DNA of 64,000 nt. It comes from Proteobacteria bacterium ST_bin14 (GTDB lineage Bacteria > Pseudomonadota > Alphaproteobacteria > Sphingomonadales > Sphingomonadaceae). Both the position numbers and the translations under genes were made by a program. The notes beneath the pieces were generated by a model. It saw only the letters and a program-made list of their open reading frames with translations, did not search any database and was not told where the DNA came from. The stretch is from contig MSXR01000015.1 of the NCBI GenBank assembly GCA_002083655.1, forward strand, positions 153,131 to 217,130, read 5' to 3'. Numbering within the stretch: the first letter of the stretch is position 1; each line of letters opens with the position of its first letter. Shown one piece after another: positions 1 through 9,451 of this stretch.

Positions 1-168
1 AGACATTGGATCACGATGCCGTCTGGCAGATGGGCTGTCTAGACGTTTGATCCCGCATTCGGCACAGCTGTCGCTGCGATGTTATCCTAAGCGCGCCTGT
101 TCGACCTACTGAAGTTGTGTGCCGCCCTGCCCGATCGCCAGGGTGTCAGCACCTTTCACCAGCGGCAA
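1..168. other. Window edge without a supported gene
   Basis: I see no convincing coding frame, RNA gene or strong terminator here. It is the 3' flank of the oxygenase gene that is read leftwards into it. Confidence 0.5.
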
Positions 169-900
169 TCACCGGTCCCGCAGCCACCCCGTAATGGAGA
201 AGCGACCGATCGGCGCAAACGGGGGCACGAAGCTAACAGCATGCGGCGCGGGTACGGCAAACAGGCTCAGCGCGTTAAAACGTGGGCGATAGCCTGCAAC
301 CACATCGCCATCCTCATCAAAGAATTGAAGATAGCCACCCCAATCCGGACGCCAGTCAAGGGGACACAGGCTTAACACATAAGCAACGCGCCACCCTTCG
401 GCGATATGGCCGTCAACATGCCATGCAAGAAACTGGTTCGGTGCATATAACGTGGCCTGCGCGTCGGCCTTGCACAATTCGGTAAAGCCAGTGACGGAGC
501 GAACGAGATTCAGAAATGGCTCGTCGTTCAGATGTTCAAGAAACACATCGTGGGGCCCACCTGGCGCCCATGCGCCCAGATAAGCGTCTAGGATGGGATA
601 GCGGGCATAGTTGAATGCATAATCCCGCGCCTGCATGGCGCGGTGAATCTTTTCAGCGACATCAGCACGGCGTGATGCGGTTAACGCTGCCAGTTCAGCA
701 GCGTTCAGTCCGTGCGGTCCGTCAGCGCCGGCACCCCAGGCCAGGCCCCAACGGGTCTGATTGGCAATGACATCGTGGAGCGCGCGGGCAGAGGTTTCGG
801 TCAGCACGTCGCGGATCTGCACACGTCGGTCGCGCGCGAAACGCTGTGACAGGGCCAGCAGATCAAGGTCCGGATTGAGCGCCAACAAGTCAATAGTCAT
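169..900 (-). CDS. 2OG-Fe(II) oxygenase, prolyl hydroxylase-like
   Basis: The 243-residue protein has the iron-binding layout of 2-oxoglutarate/Fe(II) dioxygenases. H161 and D163 (AWHVDGH) form the HxD pair, H220 (APHAVS) is the distal histidine, and R233 (GRFSITGW) is the likely 2-oxoglutarate-binding arginine. Family members hydroxylate proteins or small molecules using oxygen and 2-oxoglutarate; the substrate cannot be read from the sequence. There is no signal peptide, so it is cytoplasmic. The frame also opens with a TTG at 915, but ATG at 900 gives the better N-terminus. It lies downstream of clpB on the same strand, separated by about 240 bases. Confidence 0.82.
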   Translation of the reverse strand: MTIDLLALNPDLDLLALSQRFARDRRVQIRDVLTETSARALHDVIANQTRWGLAWGAGADGPHGLNAAELAALTASRRADVAEKIHRAMQARDYAFNYARYPILDAYLGAWAPGGPHDVFLEHLNDEPFLNLVRSVTGFTELCKADAQATLYAPNQFLAWHVDGHIAEGWRVAYVLSLCPLDWRPDWGGYLQFFDEDGDVVAGYRPRFNALSLFAVPAPHAVSFVPPFAPIGRFSITGWLRDR

Positions 901-1140
901 GATCAGGTCGCCCAATGTCGGCTGACGTTGTCCACAGGCGCTGACATCGCTTTCATCGTGCTGTCATCGCCGCCATTCCGCTTGAATTCAACCATAAGTT
1001 CAATTTTTCGAACCGAGCAAGCAAGTGGGCATGTCGCCGCCGACGATAAGAGCCCGGCGGTGAGAATGACGAGCAGCAGCAAGGCCGTGGCTGTGACCGG
1101 CGCATCATCCAGCGCGGGCACGCACCGCCGCTCTATTCGC

Positions 1141-3720
1141 TCAGCTAACCGCCAGCTGCAGTGCGCCATCGCCGTCTGTGACATGAACGGCCTGCCCATC
1201 CTTGATCGCGCCTGACAGGATCAGGTCGGCGAGCGGGTCTTGCAGATAACGCTGCACGGCGCGCTTCAATGGGCGCGCGCCATAAACCGGATCATAGCCC
1301 ACGCGGCCCAGCCAGTTTCGTGCCCCCGCCGTCAGCTCGATTGTTACCTTGCGTTCGGCAAGCAGCCGCCGGACACGATCGACCTGAATGTCGACAATCG
1401 GCGCCATTTCGCTTTGGCCGAGCCGGTGGAACAGCACAATCTCGTCAAGCCGGTTGAGGAACTCAGGCCGGAAATGGCCGCGCACCATCTCCATTACTTG
1501 CGGCTCAACCGAGGCAACCGGGTCGCCGTCAGCAAGCGCTGTCAGATACTGGCTGCCCAGGTTTGATGTCAGCACGATGATCGTGTTGGTGAAATCAACC
1601 GTGCGACCCTGCCCATCGGTTAGCCGTCCGTCATCCAATACCTGGAGCAAAATGTTGAACACATCGCCGTGCGCCTTTTCCACCTCATCAAACAGCACCA
1701 CCTGATAGGGGCGACGGCGTACCGCTTCGGTCAAAACGCCGCCCTCATCATAACCGACATAGCCCGGAGGGGCACCGATCAACCGGGCGACGGCGTGCTT
1801 TTCCATGAATTCGCTCATGTCGATTCGCACCATGGCGGTGGGATCATCGAACAGAAATTCGGCGAGTGCCTTGGTCAGCTCGGTCTTGCCAACGCCGGTT
1901 GGGCCGAGAAACAGGAAGCTGCCCAGCGGTCGATTGGGGTCCTGCAGCCCCGCGCGCGCGCGGCGCACCGCGGTGGAAACGGCGTGCACCGCCGCTGCCT
2001 GGCCAATCACGCGCTTGCCGAGCGTTTCCTCCATCTGGAGCAATTTGGCGCGCTCGCCCTCCATCATCCGTTCGACCGGAATGCCGGTCCAGCGCGCGAC
2101 GACCCCGGCAATATCCTCTGCCGTTACTTCCTCACGCAGCATCGCCCCTTCGGTTGCGCCCGCTGCCTCGTCCAACTGGCGCTGAAGTTGCGGGATGGTG
2201 CCGTAGGAAAGCTCGCCGGCCCGCGCCAGATTGCCGCTGCGCTGCGCCTGCTCAAGCTCAAGCCGCGCGGCATCGAGCTGTTCCTTCAGTCGGGCTTCAG
2301 CCGCAATCTTGTCCTTTTCGGCCTGCCAACGCTGCGTCAGGCCCGCCGATTGCTGTTCCAAATTGGCAAGTTCGCCCTCAAGCGTTGCCAGGCGATCACG
2401 CGATGCAGCATCGGTTTCGCGCTTCAACGCCTCACGCTCGATTTTCAGCTGGATGATCCGCCGGTCAAGGATCTCAATTTCTTCGGGCTTGCTCTCCACT
2501 TCCATGCGGATGCGGCTGGCGGCCTCATCCATCAGGTCGATCGCTTTGTCGGGCAAAAAACGATCCGTGATGTAACGGTGCGACAGGGTAGCTGCGGCAA
2601 CAATGGCCGCATCGGTAATGCGCACGCCGTGGTGCAGCTCATATTTCTCCTTTAATCCGCGCAGGATGGAGATGGTGTCGGGCACGGTCGGCTCACCGAC
2701 GAACACGGGCTGAAAACGCCGTTGAAGTGCGGCGTCCTTCTCAACATGCTTGCGGTATTCATCCAGCGTAGTTGCACCCACACAGTGAAGCTCGCCGCGC
2801 GCCAGCGCCGGCTTGAGCAGGTTGGAGGCGTCCATTGCCCCTTCGCTTTTGCCAGCCCCGATCAACTGGTGCATTTCATCAATGAACAGCACGATATCGC
2901 CCTCGGCGGCGCGCACTTCATCCAATACGCCCTTCAGCCGTTCTTCAAATTCGCCGCGATATTTGGCACCGGCGACCAGACTGCCCAGATCAAGCGACAT
3001 CAGCCGTCGCCCCTTCAGCGTATCGGGGACATCGCCATTGGTGATGCGGATCGCCAGCCCTTCTGCAATCGCGGTTTTGCCGACGCCGGGCTCGCCGATC
3101 AGGACAGGGTTGTTCTTGGTGCGGCGCGCCAGAATCTGGATCGTGCGGCGGATTTCCTCGTCGCGGCCAATAACAGGATCAAGCTTGCCGTCGCGCGCCG
3201 CTTGCGTCAGATCGCGTGCGAATTTCTTCAGCGCATCATAACGGTCTTCGGCGCCCGCTGTGTCTGCCGTGCGGCCCTTGCGCAGATCGTTAATCGCGGC
3301 ATTCAGCCCCTCTGGCGTCGCGCCCGCTTCCTTGATTGCCTTGCCCGCCACGGTGTTGAGCGACAGCGCTAACGCCACAAGCAGCCGTTCGACCGTTACA
3401 TAGCTGTCTCCCGCCTTGGCAGCGACCTGTTCGGCCTGATCAAGGATGCGCACCGCATCATTGTCGATCCCTGGCGTTTGCTGCGCGCCCGAACCAGATA
3501 CGGCAGGCACCTTGGCGAGCGCAGCATCGGTTTCGCTCAGCGCGCGTGCGGGGTTGCCGCCTGCCGCCTTGATCAGGCCAGAGGCGAGGCCCTGTTCATC
3601 TTCCAACAGCGCTTTCAACAAATGCTCCGGCCCGATCCGCTGATGGCTCATGCGGATTGCCACGGTCTGCGCCGATTGGAGGAAGCCCTTGGCGCGATCA
3701 GTAAATTTTTCGAGGTTCAT
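1141..3720 (-). CDS. clpB: ATP-dependent disaggregase ClpB
   Basis: ClpB is the Hsp100 unfoldase that works with DnaK to pull proteins out of heat-induced aggregates. At 859 residues it has normal family length and the normal order: N-terminal repeat domain, first AAA+ module (Walker A GEPGVGKT near residue 200, Walker B LFIDEMH), a long charged coiled-coil middle domain, and second AAA+ module (GPTGVGKTE near residue 600, Walker B VVLFDEVEKAH). The ATG at 3720 follows an AGGAAC ribosome site and starts MNLEKFTDRAKG, as in other ClpBs; the open frame extends further upstream but that part is not family-like. Divergent from the penicillin acylase gene, with a candidate heat-shock promoter in the shared gap. 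Confidence 0.97.
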   Translation of the reverse strand: MNLEKFTDRAKGFLQSAQTVAIRMSHQRIGPEHLLKALLEDEQGLASGLIKAAGGNPARALSETDAALAKVPAVSGSGAQQTPGIDNDAVRILDQAEQVAAKAGDSYVTVERLLVALALSLNTVAGKAIKEAGATPEGLNAAINDLRKGRTADTAGAEDRYDALKKFARDLTQAARDGKLDPVIGRDEEIRRTIQILARRTKNNPVLIGEPGVGKTAIAEGLAIRITNGDVPDTLKGRRLMSLDLGSLVAGAKYRGEFEERLKGVLDEVRAAEGDIVLFIDEMHQLIGAGKSEGAMDASNLLKPALARGELHCVGATTLDEYRKHVEKDAALQRRFQPVFVGEPTVPDTISILRGLKEKYELHHGVRITDAAIVAAATLSHRYITDRFLPDKAIDLMDEAASRIRMEVESKPEEIEILDRRIIQLKIEREALKRETDAASRDRLATLEGELANLEQQSAGLTQRWQAEKDKIAAEARLKEQLDAARLELEQAQRSGNLARAGELSYGTIPQLQRQLDEAAGATEGAMLREEVTAEDIAGVVARWTGIPVERMMEGERAKLLQMEETLGKRVIGQAAAVHAVSTAVRRARAGLQDPNRPLGSFLFLGPTGVGKTELTKALAEFLFDDPTAMVRIDMSEFMEKHAVARLIGAPPGYVGYDEGGVLTEAVRRRPYQVVLFDEVEKAHGDVFNILLQVLDDGRLTDGQGRTVDFTNTIIVLTSNLGSQYLTALADGDPVASVEPQVMEMVRGHFRPEFLNRLDEIVLFHRLGQSEMAPIVDIQVDRVRRLLAERKVTIELTAGARNWLGRVGYDPVYGARPLKRAVQRYLQDPLADLILSGAIKDGQAVHVTDGDGALQLAVS

Positions 3721-3770
3721 GCGCAGTTCCTGTTGGTTGCCCCAGGGGATTAGCCGTGAATTACAGCCCC

Positions 3771-3799
3771 GATGTAGTGTTGCCAATCTGCAACACAAG
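3771..3799 (-). promoter_or_regulatory. Candidate heat-shock (sigma-32 type) promoter of clpB
   Basis: Read on the minus strand, CTTGTG (3799-3794) and CTACATC (3777-3771) are separated by 16 bases. This resembles alphaproteobacterial RpoH boxes (CTTG... / CYYATNT) and lies 51 bases before the clpB start. A perfect 7-base inverted repeat, GTGTTGC / GCAACAC (3777-3783 / 3790-3796), occupies the spacer and could be a repressor site or chance. Motif match only. Confidence 0.45.
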
Positions 3800-3891
3800 G
3801 GATGGCTGGCAAGCGTGCCTGATTGCAAATCGCGCTCGCGTCGTGCGGGCCGGGCGGCTAGGCTTGCGCCAAATCAGAAATGGGGTGGTGG

Positions 3892-6075
3892 ATGCGGAAA
3901 TTGTTGGGGCGCTTGGGCGCGGGCTTGCTGGTGTTCCTGATCGTCGCTGCAATCGGGCTTGCCGTTTGGGAGCCGTTGACGGCGACCGCTGCGCCACCGC
4001 CGCCCCCGCACCGCTATGATACCCGGATCGTGCGTGACAATTTCGGCGTGCCGCATGTGTTTGGCACCAGTGACGCTGACGTCAGCTACGGCATCGCCTA
4101 TGCCCATGCCGAGGATGATTTCACGACGCTGCAGGACGTGATCGCGATGACACGCGGTCGGTTTGGCGCGCTGAACGGGCAGGCCGGTGCCGGGGTTGAT
4201 TTTGCGCTGCGGCTGGTGCGTGCCCGCGAAACGGTGACGCGCGATTACATGAAGCAACCCGCTGACGTTCGGGCCTTGCTTGATGCCTATGCCGCCGGGC
4301 TGAACCATTTTGCTGAAAAACATCCGGGTGAGGTGCGGTTGCGCAACCTGTTTCCCGTCAATGGGCAGGATATTGCTGCCGGGTTCGTGTTGCGATCACC
4401 CTTTTTCTTCGGGCTTGATGCGGTGCTGGGCGCGCTGGTGGGCGAAAAGCCATTGCCGGTTGAAACCGCCGGGCCAACGCCTGATTCGCCAAATATCACG
4501 CCGATGCCGCCCAAGGGGCAGGTCGCCATGCGCAATGCCGTGCGCGATACGGGGGAGGGCAATATGAACGGATCAAACGCATTCGTTGTCGCCCCGAAGC
4601 GATCAGCGGACGGCTTTACCCGTCTCGTCTCCAACGCGCATCAGCCCTATCGCGGCGGCGTGGCCTGGTATGAACTGGTGGTGCATTCCAAGGCCGGTTG
4701 GGATTTTGCCGGGGCAACCTTTCCCGGCGCGCCTTACCCCTTGTTGGGGCACAACAAAACGTTGGGCTGGACCAACACCGTCAACCGCCCTGATATGATC
4801 GATATCTACAAGCTGGTGCTGAACAAGGATGGCACGCAGTACCGGTTCGATGGCAAATGGTTGCCGCTGGAATCGCAACGTGTATGGCTGCGTGTAAAGC
4901 TTTGGGGCCCCTTCGTGCTACCCGTGCCGCGCACGGCGTATCGCTCTGTCCACGGCCCGGTGATCATCAACAAGGACGGCGCTTTCGCCATCCATTATGC
5001 CGCGCCCGAACAGCTGGGCATGGTTGAGGAATATTACCGGCTGAACAAGGCGCGCAATTTTGGCGAGTGGCAGGCGGCGCTTTCCAAACAGGCGATCCCG
5101 GCGACCAATTTTCTGTATGGCGACGCGGTGGGCAACATCGCCTATTTCTACAACGCCGCCTTTCTCAGGCGCAAACCCGGCTTTGATTATACGCATATTC
5201 TGCCGGGCGATACATCGCAGGCTCTTGATCAGGGAACCGTTCCCTGGGCGAATATTCCGCGCAACATCAACCCCGCATCGGGCTTTTTGGTCAACGCCAA
5301 CAACACGCCTTTTCAGGCGGCAGGGATTGGATCTGAGCTGAACCCGGCGGATTTCTCACCGTTATTGGGCATTGAAACCGATACCACCAATCGCGGGACA
5401 AGGTCGATCGAGCTGATGGGGGCTGATCCATCGATCAGCGCAGCCGACCTTGAAGCGATCAAATATGATACCGCAATCAGCCGGGTCGGCTGGGCGGCGC
5501 GCTGGTTCAACGAGATTGCCGCGGTTGATCCCAAGGGCGACAAACTGCTCACCCAGGCTCGCGATCTGATGCAAGGGTGGGACTGGAATTATGATGGCAA
5601 GGGTCGCGCCGATGCGCTGGCGGTGCTCCTGTTACGCAGCGGCAATCGCATCCATTATCCCCGCAAGCCGTGGCCGGTGGCGCGTGACGAGCTGAAACTC
5701 GCGGCCGAATATCTGATGAAGCATTTTGGCAAACTCGATCCTTCGCTCGGCACGGTGCTGCGGTTGCGGCAGGGGACCGTCGACCTGCCGATGGATGGTG
5801 GCCCCGATGTCTTGCGCGCCACATCCATCTGGGATGAGGCACCTGATGGCCGCCTTGTAGTAAAACATGGCGACAGCTTTGTGATGTTTATCGCGTGGGA
5901 CAAGGCCGGCAGGGTCAACTCCACCTCAATCCAGCCCTACGGCGCGGCTAGCACACGGCCTGAATCGAAACATTATACGGATCAGATGCCGCTGTTCGTG
6001 ACGCACCGAACCAAGCCCGTCTGGTTTGATCCGGCTGACTTGGCAAAACACCAAGAGGCCGCGTACCGGCCCTGA
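3892..6075 (+). CDS. Penicillin acylase family hydrolase (S45)
   Basis: This is an N-terminal-nucleophile amidohydrolase of about 727 residues. A basic start (MRKLLGRLGAG) and one hydrophobic stretch suggest an exported or membrane-anchored precursor. Family members cut themselves into alpha and beta chains; the new beta-chain serine is S228 in MNGSNAFVVAP (counting from ATG 3892). Relatives include penicillin G acylases, acyl-homoserine-lactone acylases and aculeacin-type acylases, so the natural substrate is an N-acyl amide of unknown identity, possibly a quorum signal. ATG 3880 is an in-frame alternative start; 3892 is preferred because it follows a G-rich stretch and gives a classic N-terminus. 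Divergent from clpB, 63 bases before the M16 peptidase. Confidence 0.88.
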   Translation: MRKLLGRLGAGLLVFLIVAAIGLAVWEPLTATAAPPPPPHRYDTRIVRDNFGVPHVFGTSDADVSYGIAYAHAEDDFTTLQDVIAMTRGRFGALNGQAGAGVDFALRLVRARETVTRDYMKQPADVRALLDAYAAGLNHFAEKHPGEVRLRNLFPVNGQDIAAGFVLRSPFFFGLDAVLGALVGEKPLPVETAGPTPDSPNITPMPPKGQVAMRNAVRDTGEGNMNGSNAFVVAPKRSADGFTRLVSNAHQPYRGGVAWYELVVHSKAGWDFAGATFPGAPYPLLGHNKTLGWTNTVNRPDMIDIYKLVLNKDGTQYRFDGKWLPLESQRVWLRVKLWGPFVLPVPRTAYRSVHGPVIINKDGAFAIHYAAPEQLGMVEEYYRLNKARNFGEWQAALSKQAIPATNFLYGDAVGNIAYFYNAAFLRRKPGFDYTHILPGDTSQALDQGTVPWANIPRNINPASGFLVNANNTPFQAAGIGSELNPADFSPLLGIETDTTNRGTRSIELMGADPSISAADLEAIKYDTAISRVGWAARWFNEIAAVDPKGDKLLTQARDLMQGWDWNYDGKGRADALAVLLLRSGNRIHYPRKPWPVARDELKLAAEYLMKHFGKLDPSLGTVLRLRQGTVDLPMDGGPDVLRATSIWDEAPDGRLVVKHGDSFVMFIAWDKAGRVNSTSIQPYGAASTRPESKHYTDQMPLFVTHRTKPVWFDPADLAKHQEAAYRP

Positions 6076-6138
6076 TTGTCACCGGTAAATTCAAAGGTAT
6101 AACCTTTCCGTCGCTACCCGCCCAAAAGGATGCCCCTG

Positions 6139-8871
6139 ATGAAATCGAAGCGTTTTGCGCTCTCCAGCGTCGCCATTGTTGCGTTAATGATGCCGGTTGC
6201 GTCCGGCGCGCGTGCGCCTGCAGCAACAGCGGCGCCTGCCCCCGTCGCATCGCTGATCAAAAAGGTCGACATCCCCCACCAGCGCTTCACCCTGCCCAAT
6301 GGTTTGCGCGTCATCGTCCACACCGATCGCAAGGCGCCAGTGGTGGCGGTATCCGTCTGGTACAATATCGGGTCGAAATTTGAACCAAAGGGCCGGACCG
6401 GATTTGCGCATTTGTTCGAACATCTGATGTTCAATGGTTCAGAAAATGCACCGGGTGATTTCTTTGAACCGCTAAAACAGGTCGGCGCGACCGATTTGAA
6501 CGGCACCACCAATTTTGATCGCACCAATTATTTTGAGACCGTGCCCACGCCAGCGCTGGAAAAAACGCTGTTCCTGGAAAGCGACCGGATGGGCTATCTG
6601 CTCGGTGCGGTAACGCAGGCTGTGCTCGATGAGCAACGCGGGGTCGTGCAGAACGAAAAGCGTCAGGGCGATAACCAGCCTTACGGCCTGTTGCAGTACA
6701 AGATTTTCGGCGGGCTTTATCCAGAAGGCCATCCTTATGGCCATACCGTGATCGGGTCACTGGCTGATCTTGATGCGGCCAGCCTTGATGATGTGAAGGG
6801 CTGGTTCCGCAACCATTATGGGCCGAACAATGCCGTGTTGGTGCTGGCCGGCGATATTGATGTGAAGACCGCCAAAACGCTTGTCACCAAATATTTCGGC
6901 AGCATCGCGCGCGGCCCCGATACCGCGCTGCCCGCCGTGGCGATCCCCACGCTCGCCGCCCCCAAGGCCGATGTGATCAAGGACCGGGTTGCGGCCACGC
7001 TGGTCACGCGGCTGTGGGCAGTGCCCGGCCTGAACGATCCCGATGCTGCCGGGTTGACAGCGGCGGCATCGGTACTGGGTGGCTTGTCCAGCTCACGGCT
7101 CGCCAATGTGCTGGTACGCAAGGAAAAACTGGCGGTTCAGGCCAGTGCTGGATTTGGGGCGCAGTCGCAGGCGGGCGTGTTTCAGGTTGTGATGGTCGTG
7201 CGCCCCGGCGTCGATGTCGCGCTCGCGAACAAGCGACTGGATGAGGTGATTGCCGATTTTCTGAAAACCGGGCCAACGGCGGATGAACTGCAACGTACCG
7301 TTACATCCAGCGTGACGCGCCGGATTGCGGGGCTGGAATCGGTTGGCGGATTTGGCGGCAAGGCGGTTGCGTTGGCGTCGGGTGAGCTATTCTCAAACGA
7401 CCCCGTTTTCTTCAAAAAGCAGCTGGCAGACCTTGCCGCGCAAACCCCCGCCGGGGTGCAGGCGATTGCGCAAAAATGGCTGTCGCGCCCGGTATACGCC
7501 GTTTCGGTGGAAAGCGGCCCGCGTGAGGCGACAGGTGACGTCGCGGTCGCGCCAAAGCCCGCCCCGGCAGCGCCGGCCGTGCCTCCACAGGGAACGCGCG
7601 GCGCACAGCCGGCCGTTGGTGCGGTGGCCAATCTTGTCTTCCCCAAGGTGGAACGTACGCGGCTGCGCAACGGCATCGAGCTGATCTATGCCCAGCGCGA
7701 TGCCGTGCCAATTACGCGCGCGCAGATCAGCTTTGACGCTGGTGCCACCGCTGATCCTGCTGACAAATTGGGTGTCCAGCAATTGACCTTGTCGTTGCTT
7801 GATGAGGGCACATTGTCGCGCGATTCGATTGCGATTGCCGAAGAGCGCGAGCGGCTTGGCGTTAGCTTTGGGGACGGCACCAGCGCAGATCGCACATTCC
7901 TGAGCGCATCCTTCCCCAGCGCCAATGCGGCCGGAGGGCTTGATCTTTTTGCCGATGTGGTGCGCAATCCGGCGTTCCGAGCCGAAGAGGTGGCGCGGCT
8001 GCGCAACACCCAGCTCGCCGGTATCCAGCAAGAGCTGACCAACCCGCAGGGCCTTGCCGGGCGGGTGCTGCCCAAGCTCGTTTATGGTGCAGCGTCGCCC
8101 TATGCGAAGACGGCCGCAGGCGGGGGTGATCCGGCAGCGGTTGCCAAGCTGACCCGTGACGATCTGATCGCGTTCCAGCAGGCTTGGTTGCGGCCGGAAA
8201 AGGCCAAGATGTTTGTGGTCAGCGATTTGCCGCTGGCGCAGATAAAGGCAATGCTCGACGCGCGTTTCGGTGATTGGACCGGGGCGGGCACCGCGGGCGT
8301 GAAGGATTTCAGCGTTGCTGCGGTGCAGGCAACGCCGCGTATCGTGCTGATTGATCGACCCGATTCACCGCAATCGGTTATCGTCGCCGGGCAGTTGACG
8401 CCGCTAAAGGGCAGCGACGATCTGCTCGACGCAGAGACCGCCAATGACGTGCTTGGTGGCGATTTCCTGTCGCGCATCAACATGGATTTGCGCGAAACAA
8501 AACATTGGTCTTACGGCGCGGGTGGCGGGTTTCGGCGCAATGAAAATGCCGTGACCTATGGGATCAGCGCCCCGGTTCAGGCCGATAAGACGGGCGAATC
8601 GATTGCATCGCTGATGGCCGATCTGAAGGCGTTTTTGGGGCCGCAGGGGATAACGTCGGTTGAGTTTGAGCGCACAATCAACGGCGCGACTCGCGAGCTG
8701 GCGGGTAACTTCGAAACAGCTGGTGCCGTGCTCGGCGCGATGCTCCAGAACGACCAATTCAAGCGCGCGGATGATTACTACGCCACCATCACCCAAAAAT
8801 ATCGCGCGATGACGCCGGCCGGGCTTGACGCTGCGGCACGCAAGGCGATCAACCCCGATAATTTCGTCTGA
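6139..8871 (+). CDS. Two-domain M16 zinc peptidase, C-terminus cut by in-frame TGA
   Basis: A secreted or periplasmic M16 (pitrilysin/processing-peptidase-like) protein with a signal peptide (MKSKRFALSSVAIVALMM...). The first M16 unit has the inverted zinc motif HLFEH (GFAHLFEHLMFNG) and the downstream glutamate region DEQRGVVQNEKR. The second unit has QLTLSLLDEG in place of HxxEH and is catalytically silent, as usual in this family. ATG 6139 sits 8 bases after AAAAGGA; ATG 6130 lies inside that ribosome site and is rejected. The frame stops at TGA 8869-8871 just after NPDNFV, where relatives read on as W-VVVGD, and the next 32 codons remain open and family-like (separate entry). The product as annotated lacks the final strand and helix of its fold. 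Confidence 0.85.
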   Translation: MKSKRFALSSVAIVALMMPVASGARAPAATAAPAPVASLIKKVDIPHQRFTLPNGLRVIVHTDRKAPVVAVSVWYNIGSKFEPKGRTGFAHLFEHLMFNGSENAPGDFFEPLKQVGATDLNGTTNFDRTNYFETVPTPALEKTLFLESDRMGYLLGAVTQAVLDEQRGVVQNEKRQGDNQPYGLLQYKIFGGLYPEGHPYGHTVIGSLADLDAASLDDVKGWFRNHYGPNNAVLVLAGDIDVKTAKTLVTKYFGSIARGPDTALPAVAIPTLAAPKADVIKDRVAATLVTRLWAVPGLNDPDAAGLTAAASVLGGLSSSRLANVLVRKEKLAVQASAGFGAQSQAGVFQVVMVVRPGVDVALANKRLDEVIADFLKTGPTADELQRTVTSSVTRRIAGLESVGGFGGKAVALASGELFSNDPVFFKKQLADLAAQTPAGVQAIAQKWLSRPVYAVSVESGPREATGDVAVAPKPAPAAPAVPPQGTRGAQPAVGAVANLVFPKVERTRLRNGIELIYAQRDAVPITRAQISFDAGATADPADKLGVQQLTLSLLDEGTLSRDSIAIAEERERLGVSFGDGTSADRTFLSASFPSANAAGGLDLFADVVRNPAFRAEEVARLRNTQLAGIQQELTNPQGLAGRVLPKLVYGAASPYAKTAAGGGDPAAVAKLTRDDLIAFQQAWLRPEKAKMFVVSDLPLAQIKAMLDARFGDWTGAGTAGVKDFSVAAVQATPRIVLIDRPDSPQSVIVAGQLTPLKGSDDLLDAETANDVLGGDFLSRINMDLRETKHWSYGAGGGFRRNENAVTYGISAPVQADKTGESIASLMADLKAFLGPQGITSVEFERTINGATRELAGNFETAGAVLGAMLQNDQFKRADDYYATITQKYRAMTPAGLDAAARKAINPDNFV

Positions 8872-8970
8872 GTCGTGGTGGGTGATGCAAAGGTTGTGCG
8901 CACCCAGCTTGACAGCCTCGGCTTGCCGGTTGAGGTGATTTCAGCCGCCTCTGTTGCGGCCACGAAATGA
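8872..8970 (+). pseudogene. Detached 3' end of the M16 peptidase gene behind the TGA
   Basis: Directly after the TGA the same frame encodes VVVGDAKVVRTQLDSLGLPV and 12 more residues, then TGA at 8968-8970. The WVVVGD... segment is the standard C-terminal end of such M16 peptidases, so the upstream stop stands where a tryptophan TGG is expected. Either the G-to-A change is real (nonsense allele or readthrough) or it is a base-call error. No ribosome site would start translation here independently. Confidence 0.75.
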
Positions 8971-8996
8971 CAACCCAACACGCAGGAGAAGACATC

Positions 8997-9296
8997 ATGG
9001 CCGCTATCGATGGCACCTGGAATACTGTTGTAAAGTCGCCACTGGGTGACAACGCCGCTGTCGTCACCGTGAAGAGCGATGGCGCCACCTGGACGGGCAC
9101 CAGCTCGGGTCAGATGGGTTCAGTCGACATCACCGACGGCACCGTTGACGGCAACACCATCAAGTGGACGATGGCGATGACCGTACCGATGCCGATGACG
9201 CTGACGTGCGAAGCCACGATCGACGGTGACACGATCACCGGTACGGTTGGTGCAGGCGCGTTTGGCAGCTTCCCGATGACCGGTACGCGCGGCTGA
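8997..9296 (+). CDS. Small conserved protein, beta-rich, function unknown
   Basis: A 99-residue, Gly/Thr/Asp-rich protein starting MAAIDGTWNTVVKSPLGD. It is mostly short alternating segments (GATWTGTSSGQMG, DGTVDGNTIKWTM, DGDTITGTVGAGAFGSFPM), which suggests a small all-beta sheet or barrel. No signal peptide and no catalytic motif is visible. ATG 8997 follows AGGAGA with good spacing; a longer frame from 8967 lacks this. It is separated from the M16 gene only by 26 bases after the remnant 3' end. I do not recognise a named family with confidence. Confidence 0.75.
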   Translation: MAAIDGTWNTVVKSPLGDNAAVVTVKSDGATWTGTSSGQMGSVDITDGTVDGNTIKWTMAMTVPMPMTLTCEATIDGDTITGTVGAGAFGSFPMTGTRG

Positions 9297-9323
9297 TTTT
9301 CTGGCCGATGGCTTGATGGTGGC

Positions 9324-9354
9324 GGCCTGCCTTTCCCATTGGGAAGGGTGGGCC
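9324..9354 (+). terminator. Imperfect hairpin, possible terminator
   Basis: Arms GGCCTGCCTTTCCC and GGGAAGGGTGGGCC enclose a 3-base loop with a few mismatches, 27 bases after the stop of the small protein and before the convergent purK. There is no real T-run, so termination efficiency is doubtful. Confidence 0.4.
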
Positions 9355-9451
9355 GTTGTCATGTCGGGGGTGCCGCACAAGCGTTCAAAGCGTCAAAAAT
9401 GCGCATGAAACGCGTGGTTTTGGCCAGTATTTGACCCAATTCTGTCAGGTT

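Noticed and set aside
903..1121. 72-residue minus-strand frame between clpB and the oxygenase with a hydrophobic stretch (ATALLLLVILTAGLLSSAAT) and a stop 2 bases before the oxygenase ATG.
   Set aside because: No ribosome site, start only by GTG near the end of clpB, and no family resemblance. The position is suggestive but not enough to call a gene.
1669..2655. Long plus-strand open frame of 328 codons opposite clpB.
   Set aside because: It is a shadow of clpB: His/Arg/Gly-rich, no motifs, and clpB is certain.
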